Shown piece after piece: positions 18,220 to 26,482 of a DNA stretch of 64,000 bases. The notes under the pieces were generated by a model that did no database searches, was not told the origin of the DNA, and worked only from the letters and a program-made list of their open reading frames with translations. Source of the DNA: Candidatus Bathyarchaeia archaeon (lineage in GTDB: Archaea > Thermoproteota > Bathyarchaeia > Bathyarchaeales > Bathycorpusculaceae); contig JASEET010000003.1 in assembly GCA_030019335.1 (NCBI GenBank), positions 88,235 through 152,234 of the forward strand, in the 5' to 3' direction. Each line of letters starts with the position of its first letter. Within the stretch, counting starts at the first letter, position 1. Both the position numbers and the translations under genes were made by a program.

Positions 18220-18771
18220 TTACAAACCTGTAACCGTTATTTCACGATTCTCAAAAGTTAAAGCATGGATCTCAATGCTGAAAGACTTCAAATATTCGAT
18301 TATTTTCGATTTAATATCCTCCTTAGTTTCTCTTGAATCTACTCTTCTTGATTCTATTTGATCTTTTTCTAAGAAAAACTCGTAAAAATACCAAGGCAGT
18401 ATCTGATAGCCTATCTTCAGAAGAGAGACTTCATAGCTTGAAAGATCTTCTAGAATACTTTCATTTTCTAAGCATGTGTAGATTAAGAGTTTCTTGCAAT
18501 TATGCCCTGACAAGTTGGTAATTATGTTATTCTTTCTTTCATGTGGTAGCGCACAAACTGGGGACCAGTTTAGAATTTCCACTACTAAGATCAATTGATC
18601 TTCATCATCATATACTTTGAGATCAACACCATTAGTTTGTCCAGGATTCATCCATGTCTTAAAACCTAATTCTTTGAATATTTGTCCAATTCTATGTGGT
18701 AAAAGTCTACTAACAGATTGTGTATAGCGAGTTCTCTTTATAGGATATCTATATTCAAAATCTTCTTTCAA
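18220..18771 (-). CDS. Hypothetical protein with possible nuclease-like fold, 183 aa
   Basis: The sequence shows a beta-strand pair around GVDLKVYDDEDQLILVVEIL (residues 49-68), reminiscent of the acidic core of PD-(D/E)XK nucleases, but the expected Lys after the Glu is absent (EILNW). Residues 20-45 (SRLLPHRIGQIFKELGFKTW) look like the helix that precedes such cores. I would call it at most an endonuclease-fold protein. It lies among restriction-type genes and a repeat-bearing non-coding region, so it is probably part of the accessory stretch. Confidence 0.45.
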   Translation of the reverse strand: MKEDFEYRYPIKRTRYTQSVSRLLPHRIGQIFKELGFKTWMNPGQTNGVDLKVYDDEDQLILVVEILNWSPVCALPHERKNNIITNLSGHNCKKLLIYTCLENESILEDLSSYEVSLLKIGYQILPWYFYEFFLEKDQIESRRVDSRETKEDIKSKIIEYLKSFSIEIHALTFENREITVTGL

Positions 18772-19726
18772 TTATTAACACACCCTTAAAACTCAAAATA
18801 ATGAATAATTAAAAGCGAAAGAGGAGATCTTCTATCGTGTAAGTTTAAGATACAAGAGTTTACCTGGTGAAGATTGACTATCGTGACTAGAAACTGGAGC
18901 TTATAAAGAATAAGTCAAAAATCTCTTCTTTCTTGCTTAGAGAATCTTTTTATTCTTCTTAGAAGACAATAGAGAGACGCTGAAGTCCCTGTTAGGCTTT
19001 TGAAGAGTTTTCCTTGCTTTAATTAAAGGGTAAAGGAAGATATAAAGGTTTCGAAATTTCTGACCAAAATTTACGTCTCTCAATGGTGAATGTGTGAAAA
19101 TCACATGGCAAAATAGCATTTTCCGAATAACCATTTCCAGCATATAAGTATATAATACTGGATAAAGTATAGCCTTCTATTATTTAAAGGGGTCTGTTCT
19201 GGGCTTATTTGGTTACTAGCCTTAGGCATGTCTATCTAGTTCCTAACTGTTACGTTTAAGAAACCAAGTATCTCTTGTTTAACATTCTACTGGTAGAAAA
19301 GCTGATACCTGGTATTAAATCACACGCTATTACGTCATAAACAATCTCTTATGCTTCCAACAGTTTAAGTTTTCTAGGTGGATGTTAGGAAGCCACTAGA
19401 CTTTTACCAGGTATAAATTAAAGATGGAACAATGACATAGAGGATAATGAAAAACGAAGCACATATGTTATTGGATAGTAAGACCCTTCCATATTTTGAA
19501 TAGTCATTTTTATTTAGGGAGGTCATGAATGCTAAGATGTAACAGTTAGGCTATTTTTAGCCTTCTTACTGCACACTGGTTGTGAGTTTACCAGGTATTA
19601 TGACATAATAACGATATTTCACACATTACCATCGAAGATTGGTCTTTAATGGTCGTTATAAGCTAAGATTGACCAATGTACTTTTGGAAAACGTAAGTTG
19701 AACAGCATTAAAGAAGGTGGTACGTA
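18772..19726. repeat. Gene-free region with repeated ACCTGGT-type palindromes
   Basis: No credible gene in 950 bp. A motif related to the palindrome ATACCTGGTAT occurs at 18860-18869 (partial), 19305-19315, 19404-19414 and 19589-19599, the last two as TTTACCAGGTAT. A fifth copy is at 6653-6663. CCTAACTGTTAC near 19240-19251 is inverted at 19540-19551 (GTAACAGTTAGG). ATTGGTC at 19638-19644 is inverted at 19671-19677. The pattern suits protein-binding sites of a regulator, a replication or partition site or a recombination region; I cannot choose among them. Confidence 0.5.
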
Positions 19727-20098
19727 TTGGTAAAAATACGATGTGAGCAATGTTCGCAGATGGGCATGCTTCAAAAGGTGGGTAATCGTTACTACAGGAT
19801 CAGACACTATGACGGAATAGACTCTAACACTAAAAAGCCTTTATTCCATTACCATCAACAGACCATAGAACACATTAAAGAGCAATTAACAATAACAGGA
19901 TTGACCATTGACCAACTCTTCAGACCTAAAACAACCATTGACCCAAATAAACGTAAATATAGCTCTATCAACAAAAACAATACTATGCGGGGTTGCCCTA
20001 GCCTGGTAGGGGGCAGGCCTGCTAAGCCTGTGGTCCTTTGGGCCGCGCGGGTTCAAATCCCGCACCCCGCGCCACCTAAACGAATTATTAAACTTTGA
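19727..20098 (+). CDS. Zinc-finger-like hypothetical protein, 3' end overlapping tRNA-Ser
   Basis: The frame starts at TTG 19727 with VKIRCEQCSQMGMLQKVGN, a CxxC pair, then RYYRIRHYDG and LFHYHQQTIEHIKEQL with His residues that could complete a zinc site. Up to about residue 85 it looks like a real domain, similar in feel to small zinc proteins common in related archaea. The last 35 codons are read through the tRNA-Ser gene and its promoter and cannot be original protein sequence. I infer a gene truncated at or by the tRNA locus. Confidence 0.4.
   Translation: MVKIRCEQCSQMGMLQKVGNRYYRIRHYDGIDSNTKKPLFHYHQQTIEHIKEQLTITGLTIDQLFRPKTTIDPNKRKYSSINKNNTMRGCPSLVGGRPAKPVVLWAARVQIPHPAPPKRIIKL
19955..19962 (+). 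promoter_or_regulatory. TATA box of tRNA-Ser
   Basis: AAATATAG lies 25-32 bp before the first base of the tRNA, the standard archaeal TATA-to-start spacing. Confidence 0.55.
19987..20074 (+). tRNA. tRNA-Ser (anticodon GCT), CCA encoded
   Basis: The acceptor arm GCGGGGT (19987-19993) pairs with ACCCCGC (20064-20070), followed by discriminator G and an encoded CCA. The anticodon stem CAGGC/GCCTG encloses loop CTGCTAA, giving anticodon GCT for AGC/AGU codons. A long variable arm around GGTCCTTTGGGCC identifies a class II tRNA, consistent with serine. The T arm reads GCGGGTTCAAATCCCGC. No intron is seen. Confidence 0.95.
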
Positions 20099-20323
20099 GT
20101 TTTGATTTGATTTCGGCAAAAGCTTGAGATTTTGATGAGATTTACTCTTTCTAACACTTCTTGGTGTCATGTCATTCGCATCCTTGATTTAAACCTATCT
20201 TTTACGTGAAATATTATCAGAGAAGTCATTTCAAGCTTGTCGGTATTGCTGCAAATTGTCTAGATAGTAGTGTAGACATGCAACATTATACGCAACAATC
20301 AATAATAAAAGGAGTGATGGAAA

Positions 20324-20611
20324 ATGGCGAAAGAATCAGGAATTGTTTTCATTGGAAGGAAACCTGCAATGAGCTATGTTATGGCGATCATCACAAGCCT
20401 CTCAGCATCCAACGCTAAAGAAATAACTCTGAAAGCTCGCGGGCGAGCAATCACAACAGCTGTTGACACGGCTGAAATAACTAGAAACCGCTTCATCAAA
20501 GACCTAAAAGTAAGCAAAATCTCCATAGGAACAGAGGAAATGCCACCGAGAGAAGGCGAAAACAGGGCGAGAATGGTTTCAACAATGGAAATAACGCTTA
20601 CAAAAAAGTAG
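20324..20611 (+). CDS. albA: Alba chromatin protein
   Basis: A 95-residue Alba (Sac10b) protein, which coats DNA and RNA and organises archaeal chromatin as dimers. The typical start GIVFIGRKPAMSYVMAIITSL and the ITLKARGRAITTAVDTAEI core are present, including the Lys of the GRKP motif that contacts nucleic acid and is acetylated in some archaea. The C-terminal beta hairpin (ENRARMVSTMEITL) is complete. GGAG lies 10 bp before the ATG. It stands alone. Confidence 0.93.
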   Translation: MAKESGIVFIGRKPAMSYVMAIITSLSASNAKEITLKARGRAITTAVDTAEITRNRFIKDLKVSKISIGTEEMPPREGENRARMVSTMEITLTKK

Positions 20612-20806
20612 AAACATTTCGCGCTGAAACATAGCACGCATTTACTCGTTCAGTTTCGATAGATGTCAATATTCGCATACACGACACAGTGCAAGCACTC
20701 TTAAATCAAAACCCTTTCTTTTGAAAGTTTCTTATATAATATAATAAATAAGAAAAAATCGAAAGAAAAAACAAATTTTGAGACTCCCAAAAAATGACGC
20801 CTCTTT

Positions 20807-20977
20807 CTAAGGTCTTACACATTCGGCTTTAGGTCTACACGGTCGCTTTCTTGTTCGCTTTCGCTTGTGTCGTTCACATTCATATACGCGAACTAATAGC
20901 CATCCTTTGTCTTCATAACTGCAGCCACATGGCAAGGTGACCGTGTCCCTGGTATTGGTTTGGGTTTTCTTTCTCAT
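20807..20977 (-). CDS. Small basic Cys/His protein, 56 aa
   Basis: A short frame from ATG 20977 encodes MRKKTQTNTRDTVTLPCGCS, then YEDKGWLLVRVYECERHKRK and a highly basic tail rich in Arg/Lys. CGC and CERH could form a zinc knuckle (CxC...CxxH). The charge suggests nucleic-acid binding. The frame is closed by TAG at 20807 and is the only coherent frame in the 500-bp gap between alba and the peptidase-like gene. Family unknown. Confidence 0.45.
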   Translation of the reverse strand: MRKKTQTNTRDTVTLPCGCSYEDKGWLLVRVYECERHKRKRTRKRPCRPKAECVRP

Positions 20978-21017
20978 TTTGGATTTCTCTGTTTTTCTAA
21001 CTAGTATGAAGATGAAC

Positions 21018-21102
21018 CTTTCTAAGTTTATAACTTTCTAACAGAGAAGAAAAATAGAAGTTTATACTTTTTGACTGAGTTATAAAGTAGAAGGTTAGAG
21101 AC
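21018..21102 (+). promoter_or_regulatory. Conserved upstream element, copy A
   Basis: First of five copies of an AT-rich element. It contains TTATAACTTTCTAAC, then ATAGAAGTTTATA, and near the end TTATAAAGTAGAAGGTTAG. It precedes the metallopeptidase-like gene, with a ribosome site (AAGGAGAG, 21121-21128) between. The last block in other copies reads TAGAAACTTAGAAA, here diverged. Confidence 0.6.
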
Positions 21103-21137
21103 TTTGACTTCAAATCGAATAAGGAGAGACATCAAAT

Positions 21138-21532
21138 TTGACAATAAGATACGTTGAAGCATCTGATGTCAAGAAATTGGTGGATGAAATCGCAGAGAAG
21201 TTGGTTTTTTTAACGTTGTACCTCAATTTGTGTATTGCTACAGAAGCTATGGTTCAAAATCTGAACGTGTGATTGCTCGTATCCACGGATTAGGAAAGAT
21301 ATGGCAAGAAGCGCTAAGAAAGCCACCAACTTACGTGATTGAAGTTATCTCTGAACGTTATGACAAGCTAAGTGAAAAGGATAAGGAGAAGACGTTGATT
21401 CATGAGCTATTGCATATTCCGAAAGGGTTTTCAGGAGGTTTTCGTCCACACAGAGGTTACATCAGTAAAGAGCGAATAGAAAAGTTACATCGGTTGTTGC
21501 TGAAGCGAAGGTCTTTGAAATCTGAAGAATAA
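21138..21532 (+). pseudogene. Putative metallopeptidase (HELLH), frameshifted near its 5' end
   Basis: From TTG 21138 (AAGGAGAG upstream) the frame reads TIRYVEASDVKKLVDEIAEK and then shifts in the T run at 21205-21211. The second frame continues FFNVVPQFVYCYRSYGSKSE and carries HELLHIPKGFSGGFRPH, the HExxH...H zinc site of a small putative metallopeptidase family. One T added to the run gives a continuous protein of about 131 residues. It could be a sequencing error; as sequenced, only the 3' part (from 21230) could be made. Confidence 0.6.
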
Positions 21533-21544
21533 CATTGACCTCAT

Positions 21545-22438
21545 CTAAACAAATTCTCCTTTGGCAATCATCACAACCCTTCCGCCGACGTACACATCTA
21601 TTTTTCCTTCTCTGTTTTCTGCCTTCAAAAGCAGTAAAGAAGGTCTCCCTATTTCATACCCTTGTTCAACTCTGATGTTAATCTGGTCTTTTCCAAAATA
21701 GCAGTGCTTAACCAAATATCCTGCTAAGCAACCATTCGCAGACCCTGTGGCTGAATCTTCTGGGACTCCATAGTAATCAGCAAAGAATCGAACATTCAAG
21801 TCGTTTTCCTTGTTGTAAGTTTCTGGACAAAAGACTAGTATTGTTTTCGCCTGCTTGTCTTTGATAAACTTGAAGTATTTGTCTCTATCTATCCTAGCTC
21901 GCTTCACAGCACCTAATGTTTTCAATGGAACGATGATAGAGGGAACGCCTGTAGAAACGTCCTGGATGGGGAACCTGTTGTCTGTATCTTTAGCATCTAG
22001 ACTCAAAACTTGGGAAATCGACTCAGTATCGAAAGTCTGGCCAAAAGTCGGTTGTATTTGTTTCATCCACAAAATATCCGCATCTTTTCCACTATAGCTG
22101 AACGTGACTGGAATTTGCCCGACCTTCAAATTCAGGATTATAATCTCGACAGGTTCTTTGACAATCTCGCGTTGTATCACGTAAGCTGTTCCTAGTGTTG
22201 GATGACCAGCAAAGGGCAACTCTGTTTCTGGTGTAAAAATGCGGACACCATATCCACCGTTTCGCTTTTCATCTGACAAAATAAAAGTCGTCTCCGAAAA
22301 GTTCATTTCCTTGGCAATTCTCTGCATTTCAGTATCAGGTAATGCCCTTGCCCTTCTAAAGACTGCGAGTTGATTTCCAGTATATCTTCTTTCTGCAAAC
22401 ACATCCACAACGTAGAAAGTTAACCTTTTCACACCCAA
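21545..22438 (-). CDS. PhzF-family epimerase/isomerase
   Basis: A 297-residue PhzF-like protein with the diaminopimelate-epimerase fold in two repeats. The start VVDVFAERRYTGNQLAVF, the NFSETTFIL segment with the catalytic Glu, FTPETELPFAGHPTLGTAYV, and EDSATGSANGCLAGYL are all family hallmarks. Members isomerise small metabolites; the substrate here is unknown. The frame is intact, unlike several neighbours. A copy of the five-fold conserved element lies between it and the divergent HEPN gene and could serve both directions. Confidence 0.9.
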   Translation of the reverse strand: MGVKRLTFYVVDVFAERRYTGNQLAVFRRARALPDTEMQRIAKEMNFSETTFILSDEKRNGGYGVRIFTPETELPFAGHPTLGTAYVIQREIVKEPVEIIILNLKVGQIPVTFSYSGKDADILWMKQIQPTFGQTFDTESISQVLSLDAKDTDNRFPIQDVSTGVPSIIVPLKTLGAVKRARIDRDKYFKFIKDKQAKTILVFCPETYNKENDLNVRFFADYYGVPEDSATGSANGCLAGYLVKHCYFGKDQINIRVEQGYEIGRPSLLLLKAENREGKIDVYVGGRVVMIAKGEFV

Positions 22439-22474
22439 TTCTCCCTATCAGATTCTTATCTAACTTTTTCTATT

Positions 22475-22548
22475 TTATAACTTTCTAACAAAAGAAAACT
22501 AGAATGGTTATAAGATTTTAAACTGATTATAGAGTAGAAACTTAGAAA
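22475..22548 (+). promoter_or_regulatory. Conserved upstream element, copy B
   Basis: TTATAACTTTCTAAC, AAGAAAACTAGAA, GGTTATAAGATTTT and GATTATAGAGTAG then AAACTTAGAAAG. It ends exactly at the GTG of the HEPN gene, so a transcript initiated from the internal TATTATA-type box would be leaderless or nearly so. Confidence 0.65.
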
Positions 22549-23522
22549 GTGATGGCAATGCCAGAATATCATGCTGTTTTTTCGGTAGATGCAAGTTTTT
22601 TCAATAGACTTAATGGTACCTACAAAGTTGAAGGTTACATTCTCAAACCTTGTCTCCTCACGACTAAAAACCAGCAAACTGGTTGCTCAAACTTTGTCTT
22701 AGAGTTTAATTTCTACGGGTTAGATGAAAAAGGCATTGTTAACTCCTCTGAAAGAGTTCGAAGAAGCTTTGTAAATATGAATAAAGCAGCACAAATAGCC
22801 AAAGCATTTGTCGCATGGTTGGTCCTTTCCACTAGAGAATGGGCAAGATTGTCTAGTCAAAGTCACGGAAACATGATGAAATTTGGTCCATGCACACATC
22901 ATCCAGTTGAAGAATTCGACGAAAGTATTTTGGAAACCACCTTTGACGCCGATAAGATGGCAAAAAAAAGGAGAGTTTTTCGAAGTTCAAAGACCCTTGT
23001 TTTCTTTCGATAGTCTTTCGAAAGAACCAGGTTCTCTCAAGTTACCTTCAGACTTTCCTAACTTCACGAAAAAATATTCTGTCTAAGAAAAGAAGAAAGG
23101 GAAAAATTTCTGAATGCTTGTTTCTCATATCAGTTTGCCCGTGAAAATTGGATGTCTTATCCAACAGTAAGTCTTCTTTCCCTCGTATCTGCAGTTGAAT
23201 CCATGATGATCGACGAATACACGAGCGGATATTGCAAGGACGCAAATAGATCATGTCCTCTAAAAAAGATGTAATGAAGAAATTCAAGGCATTCTTTGAA
23301 AGGAATCTCCAATATCCTCTACCTAGAGAACTCGAGAAGTTCCTGAATTGTGTATACTCTAGAAGATCAAGCTACGTCCATGAAGCATTGCTTGGCGAAG
23401 GTGAAGCACGGGGTATTCAGTCTGGTCTTATATCTGAAAAGGTAAGACAGCTTAATGAGGAGCAAAGGCATTTGGAAAAATTGGTTAACGCTGCTCTAAT
23501 GGAGTGGCTAAAAAGAATTTAG
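22549..23522 (+). pseudogene. HEPN-domain protein broken by three A-run indels
   Basis: Four consecutive frames form one protein of about 325 residues. The pieces are MPEYHAVFSVDASFFNRLNG onward to ADKMAKK; GEFFEVQRPLFSFDSLSKEP to FTKK; FLNACFSYQFARENWMSYPT, LLSLVSAVESMMIDEYTSGY; then KKDVMKKFKAFFERN and YSRRSSYVHEALLGEG. The RSSYVH segment is an R-x4-H motif of HEPN RNases (Apea/RiboL-like). Frame changes fall in A runs at 22962-22969, 23069-23074 and 23262-23267. HEPN proteins often act as toxins or abortive-infection effectors; that role is inferred. It may be an intact gene with sequencing errors. Confidence 0.6.
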
Positions 23523-23578
23523 ATTTACAGTTAAATACTTACGAGTCCTGGTGAAACTTGTCCATTTGTGCACATGCA

Positions 23579-23649
23579 TTAACTTTCCAACTGAAATTAG
23601 AAGTCAATAAAAATTTTAACTTAGTTATAGAGTAATAAACTTAGAAACC
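23579..23649 (+). promoter_or_regulatory. Conserved upstream element, copy C
   Basis: Shorter copy: TTAACTTTCCAACTG, ATTAGAAGTCAATAAAAATTT, AACTTAGTTATAGAGTA, then ATAAACTTAGAAACC. It ends 17 bp before the start region of the nuclease fragment gene. Confidence 0.55.
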
Positions 23650-23665
23650 ATTGTGACAGGAAGAC

Positions 23666-24007
23666 TTGATTATGCCTGAAAGACAGATTGACATTGAAAA
23701 GAGTTCTCGTCATCAGAAAATAATTGGTAATCTGGGAGAGCATCTTGTTTGTAATTGGCTTTCGAGGTCTGGTTTTGAGGTATCAATTGTAGATCATACA
23801 GGTATAGATGTAATTACGTATAATCCTAGAAGTAAAAAGAGACTGGAAATAACGGTGAAATCGAGAACGAGAAATCCAGGTAAAGAAAAGACGTCTATTA
23901 ATCTGTTTAGTTACAGAAAAGACAAGAATGATAGACAGAAAGTAATCGATGCTTGCAAGGCTTTCAGTTGTGAACCGTGGATAGTCAATGCAGGCTCCGC
24001 AATATAG
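23666..24007 (+). pseudogene. PD-(D/E)XK-like nuclease, truncated at the 3' end
   Basis: The N-terminal 85 residues look like a compact nuclease: KIIGNLGEHLVCNWLSRSGF, then DHTGIDVITYN with the metal-binding Asp, and RLEITVKSRTR with E-x-K. This matches the PD-(D/E)XK arrangement of small predicted endonucleases. The last dozen residues (VNAGSAI) read into the antisense of another gene (a DUF3795 start), so the natural C-terminus has been lost. ATG at 23672 is a better start than the TTG at 23666. Confidence 0.5.
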
Positions 24008-24049
24008 ACCACAGGGTGCAGCTAGCTTCTCCTTTTCAACTGTGTTCAA
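23980..24049 (-). pseudogene. DUF3795 protein, N-terminal fragment
   Basis: From ATG 24049 the minus strand encodes KLAAPCGLYCGACIDY. APCGLYCGAC is the invariant start of DUF3795 proteins, which carry further Cys residues downstream. After about 23 residues the match ends where the convergent nuclease gene begins. Only this start remains, so a deletion or recombination joined two truncated genes here. Confidence 0.6.
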
Positions 24050-24357
24050 TCATTTTACCCCCTGTTTATTGTATCTATTCTTTAATAAGCAATTTTTTAT
24101 GCTTGTACCGCGCGCTATTTTTGAATGATAAGAATAAGAAAGAAGATGTTTCCAAATTTCAAACCAAAAGATCATAAGTGCAAATGCATAAACCAGAAAA
24201 TTCAATGTGCACGTGTTGGCTTCTTCTATCCTTAAACAACTTTCAAGGTAAACAGTTTCCATGCAAACTGATCATTCCGGTCCGTGGAAAACAGTAGAAT
24301 TATGTTTTAGAAAATTAAGGATTCTTAACCTTTTTAGCATTTTACAACTAATTTAAT
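24050..24357. other. Gene-free spacer
   Basis: About 310 bp of AT-rich sequence between the DUF3795 fragment and the molybdopterin oxidoreductase remnant. No coherent frame, RNA-like GC island or repeat stands out. It probably contains the promoters of both flanking genes. Confidence 0.3.
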
Positions 24358-26313
24358 TTGGTTGTGTCTATGAGTAGTATAAAAACTGTTTGTGCTAGAG
24401 ATTGTTATGATGCTTGCTTTATGAAAGTTCTGCTAGATGGCGACAATAAGCCGTTTAAGATTGTTGGGAATAAGGATAATCCTGTTACCCAAGGTTTTCT
24501 TTGTCCACATGGAGTCATGGATATTAAACGAACACACAGCAGTGAACGCATATTATATCCATACAGGCATGTTGGCGATAAGCCTAATGGTAGTTTTGAG
24601 AGAATTTCGTGGGACGATGCGCTTAACCTTTTAGTTGAAAAATTAAGATATGCGTTAGAACAATTTGGGTCTGATTCTGTTTTGCATTTAGACTATAATG
24701 GGAACATGGGCTTATTCACTTTGCATCTACCTCAAAGACTATTTTACGCTTTAGCCAAACAGATTTAAGCATTTGCAGCAAATCCGGACATGAGGCGCTG
24801 TCGCTTCACTACGGTTTAACCTACGGCGTTGAGCCGGGTGAGCTTCCAAATATGAAATTAACTGTTTATTGGGGTTTCAACTCTGCTGTAAGTGCCCCGC
24901 ATCTTTATGCATTATCGTTGAAAACCCGAAAGAATGGCGGAGTAATAGTTGCCGTAGATCCGAGACAGAGTGAGACAGCGAAATCTGCGTACATTTGGAT
25001 TCAACCTAAACACGGAAGCGATGTCGCATTAGCCTACGGAGTAATGAAACATTTAATTGAAAATAATCTTGTTGACCTTGATTTTATTCAAAAATATGCT
25101 CATGGTTTTGATAAATTAAAAGAGGAAACATCCAAATGGAGCGTCGAATCTAATTGAGAAATATACTGGATTAAAATGGGATAACATAGCGAAGCTGGCA
25201 GAATTATATGCTGACTTTAAACCCAATGTAACGATGATCGGAATAGGCCTGCAAAAAAGCCTTTACGGAGCCGAATCTGTAAGGGCAATCTCACTTATAC
25301 CAGCGTTAATCGGATTACACAGAGGTTTCTACTACACAAACAGCAACGGCTGGACCACAAACTTATCCTATCTAACAGGTGAATCTTTGACTAATAAGAA
25401 AGTCAAAGTTGTGAGTCAAGTTGCCTTGGGTAGGCATCTGGAAAACGGCGAGTTCAAGTTCGTTTACATCTATAACATGAATCCTGTAGAAACTTTGCCA
25501 AATCAAAACGCAGTAAGAAACGGATTAACAAGAAACGATGTGTTCGTAGTTGTACACGACACTCATTGGACCGAAACCGCCAAACATGCAAATCTAGTCT
25601 TGCCTGCGCCTACATTTTTTGAAAAAGAAGACATAGTAATATCGTACAGCCACAGATATGTCCAAAAATCTCAGAAAGTGATTGAACCGTTAGGGGAAAG
25701 CAAAAGCGAGCTGTGGATTGCGTCTCAATTAGCTAAGCGACTAAATCTTAAGCAAGAATGGCTGCATGAAGACCCTTGGAAAACAGTTGAAAAAGCATCA
25801 GCGAATGCATTTGAAAACGGAAACACTTCGGATGAAAAAGGAAGAAATGTTAAAGCTGAAAATGAAACCGAAAAATGAGTATCAAACTTCCACAGGAAAA
25901 ATAGAGTTCTACGCTACAAAAGCTGAGAAACTTGGCTTAACATCCTTGCCAAAGCAGTATCCATTACCTAAAAATGAAGGATTCATTTTACTAAATACAG
26001 CAGTTAAGAAATACACGCATACCCAGTTCCAAGACGTGTATGGACGAATACCATCAACAGTGTTTATCCATCCAGAAGACGCAGAAAACTACGAAGTTCA
26101 TGAAGGCGATACAGTTGAGTTATACAACGAACTGGGAGCATAAAGCTTAAAGCAGTAATTTCAAGTTCAGTTCCAAAAGGAGTATTATGGGCGCCAAGAG
26201 AATGCAGAGATATAAATGGAAAACCACAAAACACCATAGCACATGACACAACTCAGAAAATAGGCGGAGGACCAATTTTCAGCAAAACAATAGTTAAGAT
26301 AAGAACGCAATAG
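24358..26313 (+). pseudogene. Molybdopterin oxidoreductase, multiply frameshifted
   Basis: Five frames in order form a Mo/W-bis-MGD oxidoreductase of about 650 residues. They are VCARDCYDACFMKV (CxxxC of the [4Fe-4S] site) with GFLCPHGVMD; SKSGHEALSLHYGLTYG, NGGVIVAVDPRQSETAK and IWIQPKHGSDVALAYGVMKH; IGIGLQKSLYGAESVRAI, HDTHWTETAKHANLVLPAP; NEYQTSTGKIEFYA; and IGGGPIFSKTIVKI. Shifts lie near 24757, 25150, 25875 and 26141, mostly in A runs. It resembles the thiosulfate reductase/acetylene hydratase/formate dehydrogenase superfamily; the substrate cannot be told. As sequenced it is non-functional. Confidence 0.8.
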
Positions 26314-26482
26314 AGCCTACGCTCTGTTATTTTTGTTCCAGCTTACTATTTTATGATGCAAAGAGGTTGAGAATCTATGGGCATACCGTTTCAGTTCATT
26401 AACTTTCAAGTTAGCAAGCTGTCTAGGGATATAAAGTCCTCTGACATAACTAGGTAGTTTAGGAAGAACCATCTGCGTTTGC

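Noticed and set aside
18937..19143. 68-residue frame on the minus strand in the repeat region
   Set aside because: Composition not protein-like and it crosses the region of repeats; no motif.
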